Shown here: positions 37,830 to 47,995 of the stretch, in pieces | How the letters are laid out: each line of letters opens with the position of its first letter | Numbering within the stretch: the first letter of the stretch is position 1 | From: Chloropicon primus | Taxonomy: Eukaryota > Chlorophyta > Chloropicophyceae > Chloropicales > Chloropicaceae | Assembly (NCBI GenBank): GCA_023205875.1 | Contig: CP060763.1 | Location: 620,001 to 684,000, forward strand | Direction of reading: 5' to 3' | Length of the DNA stretch: 64,000 nucleotides | Program-made: the position numbers and the translations under genes | Notes under the pieces: model-generated | The model's database searches: none | What the model saw: the letters and a program-made list of their open reading frames with translations, nothing else | What the model was told of the DNA's origin: nothing

Positions 37830-40786
37830 TCACCTTGCGATCTTATAGTAGGCGTTGAGACCTTCGATGCCGCGAAGGAGTTGAGAAAGGTGGACGGCAC
37901 CGTGCCCGAGCCTCACCTTGGAGCCCAAGACGGTGAGCAGGAACTTGACCGAGTCCAGGAACTCCTCCCTGAGTCTCGCCAGCGTCTGCTCCGTGCTGTC
38001 CCCTCGGTGACGCGGTTCGTGGCTGAGAGAGAGAGAGAGAGGAGGAAAGTGTCAGTGGCGGGCCCGTCGTGTCGGTCGGTGCCCAAACGCTTTTCTTACC
38101 ATTGGCAAAACTCCAGAGCGATGCCGAGGCACTTTAAAACGGTGCGGCGCTCGACGAGGCACTTGGCCAGTGCCTTGGAGAGGAAGGTGTCGTGGGCCCT
38201 CCTCAGTCCGCTGAGAGTCCTCTCAGTGGAGAGCCCCCTGCAGGCTTCCTCCCAATCGGATGCCAGGACCTGGTAAATGTACTGGTGCAACGCGCTGGCG
38301 AAGTGAGAGAGCTCGTGCCTGAAGAAAGCGTCGCCCTGGCCCCAAACCTTCCGCAAGTGGTGCTTCGCCCTGAGTATCATCGACACCGTGTGAAAGATTT
38401 GGTTGTAGTGCGAGACCGCGTCTTCGTCCACGAACAGGTTCAGGGGCCAGTGGGCGTCGTAGTCGATCGCAAGGGACTGGGACCACCTGTTCGTGACCTT
38501 CTCCTCGCCTTGCGAGTCCGCCACGCGGAGCCTCATGCTTTCTAGAATGTCCGGTCCCGGTCCCACGGTGCTCCTCACGGGGGTGGGCGCCTCCTCGATG
38601 GGGAAGAAGTCCAGGTCTGGGTCCCCGCTCGCCATCTTGTCGAAAGCTGCCTTCATGGAGTCCCCCATGACGTCGGCTGAGCCCAGGAAGACGTCCTTCA
38701 GAAGGTCGAGCTCGTCCAGCAAGCGGTAGTCCTCCCTCAGGCTCTGCATAAGCCTCTGCTCGATGGCCTGGCAATGCTCTTGAACAGGGCCGAGCAGCTG
38801 CAGCTGCAGGAGCTCCTGCGGGGGGCAAAGGCCACTTAGGACTTCGTCCTCCTCTGCTCCCTTGTGACTCTCCTCACGGCTGGTTCGCAATTCGTATTTT
38901 GTGCTCAATCTGCGCCCGAACAGAGCGGCGTGAAGCTCTCCGAGGAGCTCCTTGCTTGGTCCAAGGGACTCCATCTCGTCTGGGAGCGCGCCCAAGATCG
39001 AGTTGGGGCTGGTCGAACCAGCAGGGATCTCCGGAACTCTATAAGCCTCCCGAAACTCCTCGATCATCCGCCTTGAAGAAGGCGCGTCCCGGGGCCTGTC
39101 CTGGCCACCGCTGTACGAGGCCGCTCCTCCTTTGGACGCGATGTTGCACGCGAGAGACACCTCCTCCAGCAGTGGGATGGCAAGGCCTCTCTTTTCGTGC
39201 CATCTCTCCTTCCCCTTCTTCAGCGAGGCCTCGAGCTGATCAAGGACGTTCAGCGCTTTCCCGGAGAGCAGAATGGTCTCGGCCTGAGCCAACAGAAAGG
39301 AAGGGACTGCAGCGCGATCAGATTCCTTCTCCCGCCTGATTTTGTGGCCCTCCCGCCAAAAGGAAGCCGATGCTACCTTTACCCCCGAGGAGACTCGGAC
39401 GAAAAACTCTCCAGCGGGATCCGATACCCTGCCCTCCGTGAGGTACGTTGACAGCTGCCGCAGGTACGGCTGCGCTGTGGATTTGAAGACCGTGTAGAGG
39501 ACCTTGTTGAAGTCAAACGAACCATCCAAGGAAACGTCCAGATCGGAGCGAAACCAGAGGTCCTGAAGCTTTGAGAGGACGTTGGCTGCAACAACGCAAG
39601 CCTTCTGTGACCTCATTGGCTTGTCTAAGGACGAAGTCACCTCCTTCAACACGTACTCCAAGTGCTTGACCACATGAATCTGGGAGTCCAGCTCGTGTGC
39701 AAACTCAAGGAGGGTGATCGCCTCGCCGGAAAGGACGTGCTTCTCCATACCAAGCAACCAAGAAAAGTACTTGTCCATTTGGGCGCTAACGCTGGCGATG
39801 AAGGCCGAGAGGGTGGGGACGGCTAAGCCTCCTTCGCCCTCGTGGCCAGAGATCTCAGCCTTGAGATCACTCACCCTCCCCGCCAGCTCACAAACCGCTT
39901 CCCGAGTCGACCTCTTCAAGTGGGCATGGTCTTCCCCGCCAAGCTCGCTGAGCGGATCTCCCACCGCAACCCAGTCGACACGCCCTTGAAGCATCAGCAA
40001 ATACTGCCTGATCGTGTACCTCTCCGAAGCCTCAGCCGCAAGTCTCACATCAACCAGGACCTCGGGGTCTTCGATACCCCGGTGCGCGCACCCCAGCGCT
40101 TGGGTTGTCGCCGTCACGCCCCCAGGCCGACTCAAGTCCTTGGAGAGCTCCCTCCCCCCTTCTTCCTCAGCAAACTGGTCGCCTTGCTCCCAGGTGCCAT
40201 CGTCGTCGTCGCTCCAGTCGGAAAGAGAGGAGCTGCTCTCGCACAAGTCTATCTCGTCCTGAACAGACCACCTCTCCCCTGCCTCCAAAGAAGCAGACAC
40301 CTCTGCTTTTGCCTCCGCCCGCCCTTGGGTGGCGACGACCTCGCTCGGCGAGTCCTCTGGCGTGCTTGCGTTCACTGGGTTCCCCGAAAGCCAGTACAAG
40401 AGCGACAAGATCCGATGGTTCGCATCCCTCACGAGTGGCCCTCCTTCAGCAGCCCCATCCACAACGTCAGCCTTCAGCAGCCTCTCCTTCGCTTCCACGA
40501 GCTTCTTCTGCTTTATCAAGCACGCGTTCAGCTCTAGCCGCTTCTCCAGCGTCGCGTAGAGCTCCTCCACCGTCTGCGGGTCCACGTCAAGGAAGGAGTG
40601 GTGATCGCAGTTGTACAAAGCAAACTCCAGCGCGATGTCAAAGTTCTCGTTCTCCACCTTCTCCTCCCTTCGAAATCCGGTCGTCTTCTCCACCAGCGCG
40701 GACAAAAGCTGAATCCTTCGTTGGCGAACTTCCGCACCGAGGGAAGAGAGCGTCCCAGACAGCGCCGACACCGAAGACGACGCCAT
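37830..40786 (-). CDS. GCP5: Gamma-tubulin complex component 5 (GCP5), one intron near the 3' end
   Basis: Exon 1 is 40786-38100 and exon 2 is 38022-37830. The intron (38023-38099, 77 bp, phase 2) starts GTAAGA and its acceptor is preceded by a (CT)n tract. Without splicing the frame stops at the exon edge. The product is 959 residues. The N-terminal block FDIALEFALYNCDHHSFLDV and the RDANHRILSLLYWLSGNP block match the GCP5-specific leader of animals and plants, and SLSDWSDDDD also fits. GRIP1 and GRIP2 follow, with YDAHWPLNLFVDEDAVSHYN in the gamma-tubulin-binding half. GCP5 is one of the specialised spokes of the gamma-tubulin ring complex. ATG 40786 (MASSSVSALSG) was chosen. Confidence 0.9.
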
Positions 40787-41361
40787 GGTGTTGGTTGATC
40801 CCCTCCACCTTGATTCCTCTCCTCTCTGCCTCCCTCTCCAAACGACTCCGTTCGCCAATCCCTTCGACCAAGGTATCAATCTCAAGCTCGTGAGACGCGC
40901 CTTCGATCTGAAACCTGTCCTCTCCCTTGCAAAGACGCGCCTTCGCTCGCGCAACAAGTCTCTTCCTCTTCCTCTCCCTCTCTCTCCTCGCGCGCGACAG
41001 CCGAGGAGGTGACACAAAAAAAGAGAATCGCGCGCCAAACGAGGAGAGGAAGAGGAGAGGAGAGAGGAGAGAGGAGAGGAGAGAGGAGAGAGGAGAGGGG
41101 AAGGAGGCGTTGGGAGAGACGGAAGCACGGGTCTTCCTCTTTCGTTCGAGTGGAAGGACTGTCTTCCGCTTTTGAAAAGAGGCGAGGGCTTGGCGAGGAA
41201 GGACACGGAACCGGATCCAACAAGGGAAGGGACGAGGACGAGGACGAGGACGAGGAGGGAGAAGGGAGGGAAGGGACGACGACGGGGCGACGGCGTTTGG
41301 TTTGGTTTGGTTAAGTCTGCATTCGATTCGACTCGATTGAATCGCTTTCGTTTGGACGAAA
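40787..41361. promoter_or_regulatory. Divergent promoter region, GCP5 / YIPF1/2
   Basis: 575 bp without a gene. It holds element A copy A5 (40869-40910) and element B copy B5 (about 41121-41175), both in + orientation 261 bp apart. Purine-rich GAGGAGAG repeats (about 41040-41105) and a (GACGAG)n run (about 41230-41260) lie between and after them. Confidence 0.6.
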
Positions 41362-41602
41362 ATGACTTCGAAGGGCGATGAAATAAACGTGAACTTGATG
41401 GATATGCAAGAGGGACCCTCGAGCTCGGTGATGGAGGATCCCTTCGCGCAGCTCGGGGATTTGGACGAGGGCGGGTGGGGATCCATGGATCCGGGATTGG
41501 ATGCGGCGGGCGCGAGTGTTCCAGAGGAGAGCCCCTTCGTGTCGCTCGACCAGGGCGCGGGACAGATGGGGCCGGGTCCAGTGCCTCTGCCCGACCTCAG
41601 TG

Positions 41603-41634
<32 letters not shown>

Positions 41635-42369
41635 GCGGGTGCGGACCCTTTCGCGTCCTCAAACGACGTCGAGGTCAACCTACTGATGGACTCTGCGCCA
41701 GGTGGTGGAAGCGGAGACGACGGGAACAAGGCAGAGAACAAGGGCAGCGATGACAAGGCCAAAGTGACGTGGAACCCCCTGGTTTTCCTGAAGAACAGGT
41801 TGGAGCCTTACTTTGACGTGGACACGGACGATATCGTGCAGAGAACCTTGCAAGCCATCGTGAAGGGTTACAAGGGAAAATTCACTGAATTCACCGCGGA
41901 CAAGCCTGATTTGTACGGCCCTTTCTGGATCGCAACGACGCTTATCGTGGTGAGCTCGGCCTCCGGAAGCTTTGCGCAGTACCTGAGCGGGGTGAGCAAG
42001 AACGACATGGACAAAGTCACTGCGTCGGCCTTCTTCTTCTATGGGTACGTCACCCTGCTGCCCTTGGCGATCTGGGGGCTGCTGATCTACCACAAGAAGC
42101 CCATGAGGTTGCTGAACATCGTTGACGTGTACGGGTACGCCATGTCCGTCTTCATTCCAACGGCCATCCTGTGCACCGTGCCGAACACGATCATGAGGTG
42201 GTCCCTGATTCTGCTAGCTGCGGCCGTGTCTGGGCTTTCCATAGTGATGAACGTGAAGCAGAATTTCATGGAGGCTCTCCAGGGCAAGGGGGCGCTCTAT
42301 CTTTCAGGAATCGCCGCGATCCACTTGGGCCTCGCGATAGGCTTGAAGTTTTACTTCTTCTTGTACTGA
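41362..42369 (+). CDS. YIP1-domain protein, YIPF1/YIPF2 (plant YIP4) type
   Basis: 335 residues. The acidic, disordered N-terminal 130 residues include a run of nine Thr coded by an ACG repeat. The Yip1 domain follows: LEPYFDVDTDDIVQRTL, the signature DLYGPFWIATTL, and five hydrophobic helices ending at GLKFYFFLY. YIPF1/2 cycle in the Golgi/TGN and act with Rab GTPases; plant YIP4 works with ECHIDNA in TGN secretion. The element pair A/B lies upstream. Confidence 0.9.
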
Positions 42370-42435
42370 TCTGACTTGATGACCAAGAGCTTTTAAACAC
42401 ACACGCATAATGATATCCTGCAAAAAGGTCTTTAA

Positions 42436-44310
42436 TTATTTGCTCCCCTTTCTGAACTCGACGCTCCTCCTGCCGGAGGACCTGGACAAGCTCGACCCGC
42501 CCCCAGCCGCGCTCATGAAGCCTTGCTTGCCGATGGACGAGAGGGTGTCCTTCTTCCTGCCCCCTCTCACGTCCCCAATCAGGCCCTCCAAATCAAACGG
42601 ATCCTCCTCCTGCTTCTCCTGCTTCTCCCTCTCAAACTGCACGGGGCCGCCGACTCTGGAGCCACCCCTCGCGCTAGCACCAGCTCCTCCCTCCGCACCA
42701 GCAAAGCCCTTGTCGGCCTTGAACCTCTCCGTCCTGATGGCAGCCTCCATCTCCTCCTGGCCGTACAGCTCGTCGTCGTTGCTTTGCTTTGGCCTGTAAA
42801 TCGTGGAGCCTCTGTCCGCAAACAGGGGCTTGTCGTAGATGTTGTACGTGTCGTCATTCGCCAGCCCGCTAGACATCCCGCGGTCTTGGTTGAAGAGCCT
42901 CTGGTCGTAGAGCGCCTCTCCGTTCCCGGTGGAAGGTCCCACTGAGGCCTGGCCCAAGGCAACCTTCTCGGAAATGTCCCTGTCCCTGTCCCTGGTGAGC
43001 TTGGATTTCTTAAACCCGTGCCTCTGCCTCTCCTCGAGCCTTCTCTCCCGCTCCCTCTCCCTCCTCCTCTCCTCGCGGAGCTCCTCCCTCTTTAGCCTCA
43101 GCTCCCTCTCGTGAGCTGCCTCAGGCTCATCGCCCGCCTCAAGGCCTGGAGCCCCGAAGCCGCCGTCGACGGCGGGGGCTTCCTCAGCGCGGGGCTCGTA
43201 GGATGGGCCATCGCCCAGCTCCCTCCTTGGGGGAGCGACCTCCCCGCCCGGTGGACCGTCATAGCTTGGCCCCTGGCCGACGAGGCCCGTCCTCTCCATC
43301 CTCGCCTTCTGCGCCAACTGCCTCAGCTGGTCCTCCTTCTTGGACTTCTCCTTGGCCAGGATCTCCTTCTGGATCTTGCTCCTCATCTCGATGGCTTCCC
43401 TCGCCTTGCCCTCCGCCACGTACAGAGCCTCGCTCAGCTTGGCAAAGTTGTCGTTGATGGCAACCTCCTGCAGACCCCTGCCGTCCGCCGCGAGCCTCTT
43501 GTCCAGGGGAATCGTGTAGCCCTTCCTGTTCTTCCAGTTCGAGATGCACGGCGGGATCTTCCAGTCCTCCTGGTCCTGCTGCGTCAGCTTGCGTGGGGGG
43601 GAGTGCATCACGGGGACGGGAGGGGACCCCGGACCGCGAGGAATCCTCTTGTGCTTGAACTTGGGCGGCTCCAAAGGGTCCACGTGCGCCTCGGAGATGC
43701 GAATCACCCTCTGGCTCGCACCAGACATGCCGTTTGCGGGGGTGTACTTGACGTATTTGGGGTCCCCGGGTCGTGGGGCGATGCTCTTGGGCTGGGCGGC
43801 CGACAACACGGTGTCCACCTTCCCCTGGAGAGCTTGCATGGTCCTCCTCGCGGTCTCCTCCTCCTCCTCCTGGCTCGGCTTCTGCAAACTCAGGCCGCCA
43901 CTACCCGGCAAGGTAGGAACCAGGCACTTGTGGTCCGAGTACACAGTCTTGCCGCGGTTCTCGCCCTGGCGGTGCAGTGCGCCATAGTCCACCTCCCCCC
44001 CGCTGGTCGTGTTGAGAGCCAGCGTCTGGTCCCTCCGGGCCACGCCACCGCCACCACCCTTCTTCCCCATGTTCCGCGGATACTGCGCCACGTGTATCTC
44101 CGGGTACGCCCCTCCGTCGCCATAGTCCCCCACCCTCCTCGGCACGAACCCTGTCCTCTCCCTCTCCCCGTAACCCGGCACTCTCCCTCCTGACGGCCTC
44201 CCTTCCTGTGTCCCTCCGCCTCCTCCTCCTCCTCGCCCTTCCCCCGCCTCCTCCTCCTTCCTCGTTGCCGCGTTCACCGGCGCCGGAAGCCCGTCGAATA
44301 ACGACGCCAT
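42436..44310 (-). CDS. SNW1: SNW1/SKIP/Prp45 splicing factor
   Basis: 624 residues from ATG 44310 (MASLFDGLPAP). The SNW domain is intact, with the defining stretch SNWKNRKGYTIPLDKRLAAD and its lead-in EDWKIPPCI. The N-terminal part has YPEIHVAQYP and the C-terminal half is charged and helical with NIYDKPLF and the terminal FRKGSK. SNW1 is a core component of the activated spliceosome (NTC/Prp19-related) and a transcription co-regulator. Upstream in-frame codons translate a CGCTCTC repeat and were excluded. It shares its promoter with the spliceosomal WBP11 gene. Confidence 0.95.
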   Translation of the reverse strand: MASLFDGLPAPVNAATRKEEEAGEGRGGGGGGGTQEGRPSGGRVPGYGERERTGFVPRRVGDYGDGGAYPEIHVAQYPRNMGKKGGGGGVARRDQTLALNTTSGGEVDYGALHRQGENRGKTVYSDHKCLVPTLPGSGGLSLQKPSQEEEEETARRTMQALQGKVDTVLSAAQPKSIAPRPGDPKYVKYTPANGMSGASQRVIRISEAHVDPLEPPKFKHKRIPRGPGSPPVPVMHSPPRKLTQQDQEDWKIPPCISNWKNRKGYTIPLDKRLAADGRGLQEVAINDNFAKLSEALYVAEGKAREAIEMRSKIQKEILAKEKSKKEDQLRQLAQKARMERTGLVGQGPSYDGPPGGEVAPPRRELGDGPSYEPRAEEAPAVDGGFGAPGLEAGDEPEAAHERELRLKREELREERRRERERERRLEERQRHGFKKSKLTRDRDRDISEKVALGQASVGPSTGNGEALYDQRLFNQDRGMSSGLANDDTYNIYDKPLFADRGSTIYRPKQSNDDELYGQEEMEAAIRTERFKADKGFAGAEGGAGASARGGSRVGGPVQFEREKQEKQEEDPFDLEGLIGDVRGGRKKDTLSSIGKQGFMSAAGGGSSLSRSSGRRSVEFRKGSK

Positions 44311-44651
44311 CCTCTCTCCCTCCCTCTCGCTCTCGCCCCCTCTCGCTCTCGCCCCCTCTCGCTCGCTCGCTCTCCGTCGCCGCTCCGGCGCTCTACTGGC
44401 TGACGGGCGAAGAGCCAAGGGAGGGAGACCACGGCGCGGCGCGGGGCGTGGAAGGTGTCCAGGGGGAAGGGAGGACGCGTGAAGGGGCAGAGCCGGACGA
44501 AAACGGGTGAGGCATCTTCAGGCCTTTCCATCGGTACCGCCACATCGGGGGGAGGCACTGGTGAAGGGATTGGAAACGGAGATGGATGGATCGATTGAAC
44601 GATTGAACGATTGAACTGATTGTGTGAAGTGAGGGGAGAGGAGGGGGGGGT
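44311..44651. promoter_or_regulatory. Divergent promoter region, SNW1 / WBP11
   Basis: 341 bp. CTCTCGCC-type imperfect repeats abut the SNW1 start (44319-44375), and a GATTGAAC octamer repeat (about three copies, near 44592-44617) lies before the WBP11 start. Elements A and B are absent. Confidence 0.55.
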
Positions 44652-45428
44652 ATGGGGCGGAAGGGAGGGTTGGACCCGGCGGAAGCCCACCGGCGGGCGC
44701 AGAAGAAGAAGCAGATGGCGAAGAACAAGAAGCAGAGGGAAATGACGAGGGAGGTGAGGAAGATGCTGCACAAGCCGGAGGAGTTGAAGAGGAAGCTCCA
44801 AGGCATACTGGATACCGAAGAGAGCGAGTGCCTGAACCCGGACTCGAAGAGCGTGGGCATCTCCATGAAGCGCCAGGTCTACCAAAAGGCCTACGAGGCG
44901 TCCATCGTGAAGCAGAAGGAGCTGGAATTCCAGCGGAAGAGGGAGGAGAAGGCGGGGGGCAAGGCGGACGCTCGAGACACGTCGAGACAGCAGGGGGATC
45001 GAAGACAGCAGCTCGCGGGGGGACCTCGGACGGGGAACCACCCGCGGGGGGGAAGCCAACACTTTCCTCCGCGGCGGCTGGCGCACCAACACTCCCCTGC
45101 TCCGCCGACGATTCCGGCCCCCAGTCCTGCTGCCGGAGAGAAGGCCACGGTGACGCTGAGCGCGGCTCCAGACCTGAAGATCAAGAGAGCGGAGAAGAAC
45201 GAGAAGCTGGTGGCGATGGTCCCAGCCTCGTTGAGAGCCAAGCAGAGGACCGCGATCAGCAAGGCATCATCCAAGCCGAAGACCAATCTGCTTGGCCTGG
45301 CGGACGCTCGGGGGGAGGAGAAGCCGAAGGACCCGCAAGGGGCGGGGGAGGGCGCCGAGCCAAAGGGGGACGACGAGAGTTACGAGAATTTCATGAGCGA
45401 GCTCGGAGGGCTGGGAGCCTTCCAATAA
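44652..45428 (+). CDS. WBP11-like pre-mRNA splicing factor
   Basis: 258 residues, much shorter than human WBP11 (641). The N-terminal Wbp11 domain is clear (MGRKGGLDP, then KKKQMAKNKKQREM and the helical ML(H)KPEELKRKL). The C-terminus has VPASLRAKQR and the closing YENFMSELGGLGAF, both matching WBP11 ends. The proline-rich middle that binds WW domains is reduced to a short HSPAPPTIPAPSP stretch. WBP11 joins spliceosomes and binds PQBP1. The terminal blocks make the call reasonably firm despite the small size. Confidence 0.8.
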   Translation: MGRKGGLDPAEAHRRAQKKKQMAKNKKQREMTREVRKMLHKPEELKRKLQGILDTEESECLNPDSKSVGISMKRQVYQKAYEASIVKQKELEFQRKREEKAGGKADARDTSRQQGDRRQQLAGGPRTGNHPRGGSQHFPPRRLAHQHSPAPPTIPAPSPAAGEKATVTLSAAPDLKIKRAEKNEKLVAMVPASLRAKQRTAISKASSKPKTNLLGLADARGEEKPKDPQGAGEGAEPKGDDESYENFMSELGGLGAFQ

Positions 45429-45935
45429 CAAGCCGGCTGCGGCATGGTGTAAAAAGGGTTACGACAGCGTTACGACAGCAAGTCCCCGGAGAAGAAGAGA
45501 GAGATCGAGTAGTCCAAAGAAAGAGAAAGAGATTATCTTCACATCTAAGTCCCGTCCTTCCCCCCTGCTCCACGATGCCGCCGCCCAGTCGCCACCAAAG
45601 GTCACCCACTCGCTCCTCGCTCCCCTTCATGAGGAGATCCTTCTCCCACGAATCATTGGGCCTGCCCTCCCTCCTGGAGCGAGGGAAGGAGCGAGCGAAC
45701 GGTCTGACCTACCCGGAGAGGTCACTCCCTTGGGCACGGAGGGCGAGGAAGGGGCCGCGAGCGGAAGGGGAACATCATCCGCTTGGCGGGCGCGAGCACG
45801 GGACCTGCGTTGACTTGACCTGACCGGAGAGGTGCGGGAGGGGGTTTTCATTTTTGCGTAACCTCCAACGGTTGTGTTTTTGTTTGCTTGTTTGTTTTGG
45901 AGCGACAACAACCGACCTCCTCACGGCCTCCTTGA
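45429..45935. other. Intergenic, WBP11 / PI synthase
   Basis: 507 bp between two + genes. One 83-codon open frame (about 45574-45823) has Arg/Ser-rich low complexity and no family features. The last 60 bp before the PI synthase start are T-rich with TTTG repeats. Nothing else seen. Confidence 0.5.
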
Positions 45936-46877
45936 ATGGAGGAAGAGCGACGAGGCGAGGAGGCTCCCCTGTATTATCAACGGAACAACGGAGCGCGAAA
46001 CCAGTCGCCGGTGAGCTTCATGGACGGCGGATACTCGCCAGGACAGAACACTGCGAGCACGCTGCAGGTTGCGATGAACTCGGAGAACTTGGCGAGCAGC
46101 CGGGACTCGGTGAACACGAGCGGTTTCTCGAAGCCCCACGGGCACAAGTATGCGATGAACAAGCTGAGCGACAACTGGTTCTTAGAGAGGCACAGGTTCA
46201 TTCCCGTGTACATACCGAACATCATCGGGTACCTTCGAATCATTTGCACGACCATATCGATAGCGTTGGCTTTCACCCACCCGAGGTCGATGCTGTTCTT
46301 CTACTTCATAAGCTTTGTCTTCGACGAGCTTGACGGGAGGTTCGCCCGCTTGTTCTCCCAGCAGTCCACCTTTGGGGCGGTCTTGGACATGGTCACCGAC
46401 CGGTTGTCGACGGCGGCTCTGTTGTGCATTTTGGGGGTCTTGTACCCCGGGATGGCGCAGATCTTCATCCTGCTTCAGGCCCTCGACATTGCCAGCCACT
46501 GGTGCCACATGTACGCCTCCCTCCTGAGCGGGGGAACGAGCCACAAGGAGCTCTCGAACCACCACAACTGGCTGGTGAGGTCCTACTACGCCAACAGAAT
46601 ATTCATGGGGACGTGCTGCGTGAGCTGCGAGCTGCTTTACCTGTCGATCTACGCGTTGCACTGGCCGATGGACTTCAAGGACTGGTCGGTCCCCCTCGGG
46701 CCCGCTTGGGCTTCTTGGGCGAGCGTCGTCCAGGGCGAGGGCCAGCGGGAGGTTTCCATCTTCGTGCTCTTCGCCCTCGTTGCGATACCAGGTTTCGTCA
46801 TCAAGAATCTGGTGAACGTGATACAGTTGGTCCAGTCCATGAAGGGTCTTTGCGAGCATGACCTCAAAAACATGTAA
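45936..46877 (+). CDS. PIS: Phosphatidylinositol synthase (CDP-DAG--inositol 3-phosphatidyltransferase)
   Basis: 313 residues. The CDP-alcohol phosphotransferase motif DGxxAR...GxxxDxxxD is complete: Asp130, Asp133, Gly134, Ala137, Arg138, Gly147, Asp151, Asp155 (catalytic). About six helices follow, with the PIS-specific SHWCHMYASLLSG segment. The enzyme makes phosphatidylinositol from CDP-diacylglycerol and myo-inositol in the ER membrane. The 90-residue soluble N-terminal extension rich in Asn, Ser and Gln is longer than in yeast or plant enzymes. The stop codon TAA overlaps a TGTAA. Confidence 0.95.
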   Translation: MEEERRGEEAPLYYQRNNGARNQSPVSFMDGGYSPGQNTASTLQVAMNSENLASSRDSVNTSGFSKPHGHKYAMNKLSDNWFLERHRFIPVYIPNIIGYLRIICTTISIALAFTHPRSMLFFYFISFVFDELDGRFARLFSQQSTFGAVLDMVTDRLSTAALLCILGVLYPGMAQIFILLQALDIASHWCHMYASLLSGGTSHKELSNHHNWLVRSYYANRIFMGTCCVSCELLYLSIYALHWPMDFKDWSVPLGPAWASWASVVQGEGQREVSIFVLFALVAIPGFVIKNLVNVIQLVQSMKGLCEHDLKNM

Positions 46878-47452
46878 TGTTATGTGTCTTGTTATGGTTT
46901 TCAGAGAAAACTCTTCTCTTCTCGGTTCTCCTTTGCGGACAAAAAAGAGCCCTGTTGGGTCCCAGCCCCAGCGTCTCTCCCCAACAGCAATTCAAGGAGG
47001 AGCAAGAAGAACCCTTCACGCAAGGGATCGGATCGACTTCATGACGATGTAGAGAATAGCATCCACGATCCATCCAATCCAATCCAATGGGACCTCTCTC
47101 CCAACCTCTCGTCCACCTCTTTGGAAACTTTCCCTTTGTTGTGGGGAAAGATTTCAAAACTGTCTTGTTCAAAAAAGCATCAGCTGTCACTTGGACAAGG
47201 ACAGAAGAGTGGTCCACTCCGCTACCATCGTGCACCAGGGGTGTTGTGCATTCGTCCAAAGGCAAGGCAGGAGCACTCGGAGGCCTTGGAAACATGAGTT
47301 GAGGTTGCCTTGCGGCCAACACCTTGGAGAGAAACACGCGTCACATCGACACGCCTCTTGCTTGCTTGTCTTTTCAGCAGTGGAGGTGAGTGTGGGGGGG
47401 TGACTTGGAGCAGTGGGACTGAGCTGCTCGTCCTCGGCATTCTTCGACAAGG
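46878..47452. other. Intergenic, PI synthase / TMEM244-like
   Basis: 575 bp between two + genes. A short ATCC/AATCC repeat occurs near 47063-47085. A 137-codon open frame on + (46884-47297) lacks any family signal and overlaps the 3' UTR, so it is not called. A GAGGTGAGTG sequence near 47388 could be a leader-intron donor, but no acceptor choice is supported. Confidence 0.45.
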
Positions 47453-47926
47453 ATGGGGAAAGCGTCCGACGATGAGACGGCTGTGATACTCAGGAAGCTT
47501 GGGATCATCTGCCCGGCTTTTTACGCCATCTACTTCGTCGTCGTGGTTCTCCTGGCTCTTGCCTTCAACTTGGACTGCAACAATGACCAGTGCAGGTACT
47601 ACAGGTTGCCCTTTTACTTCAAGATGGAGGACTTTCGCCCCGAGGGAAACGACCAGGCTCTGGTGGCATGGCTCTCCCAGGTCATCGTTTTCCTCCTCAG
47701 CACTTTGCTCATGTACTACATCGTTGCGAGCACCAGCCGGTCGTGGGACTACGCCTGCACCCTCGCCTTCATTCACACGGTCGTGACTTGCGCGGTGAAT
47801 GCCGACTTCCCGACCAACTGGGTCTGGTGGGTCACCTTGGTGCTCTCGACTTTCACGCTGAGTTCCTTGGGGGAGATCACCAACTACGCCAGGGACATGA
47901 AAGACATCGTCGTGGACATGGACTGA
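47453..47926 (+). CDS. TMEM244-like four-helix membrane protein
   Basis: 157 residues with four hydrophobic helices (ICPAFYAIYFVVVVLLALAF; LVAWLSQVIVFLLSTLLMYY; ACTLAFIHTVVTCAV; WVWWVTLVLSTFTL). SRSWDYACTLAFIHTVVTCA followed by FPTNWVWW matches the WDYA...H...FP...WW pattern of TMEM244, a widely conserved family of unknown function. An acidic C-terminal tail ends DIVVDMD. Single exon. Convergent with TAF1 (69 bp). Confidence 0.75.
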   Translation: MGKASDDETAVILRKLGIICPAFYAIYFVVVVLLALAFNLDCNNDQCRYYRLPFYFKMEDFRPEGNDQALVAWLSQVIVFLLSTLLMYYIVASTSRSWDYACTLAFIHTVVTCAVNADFPTNWVWWVTLVLSTFTLSSLGEITNYARDMKDIVVDMD

Positions 47927-47995
47927 TCCATGGTCGTGGCCTTTGTTTTTTCGTTTTGATACAACAAAATCTATATGCTACAAAAATAACTGTTT

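Noticed and set aside
45574-45823. 83-codon frame between WBP11 and PI synthase
   Set aside because: Arg/Ser-rich, no start context or family evidence; probably UTR.
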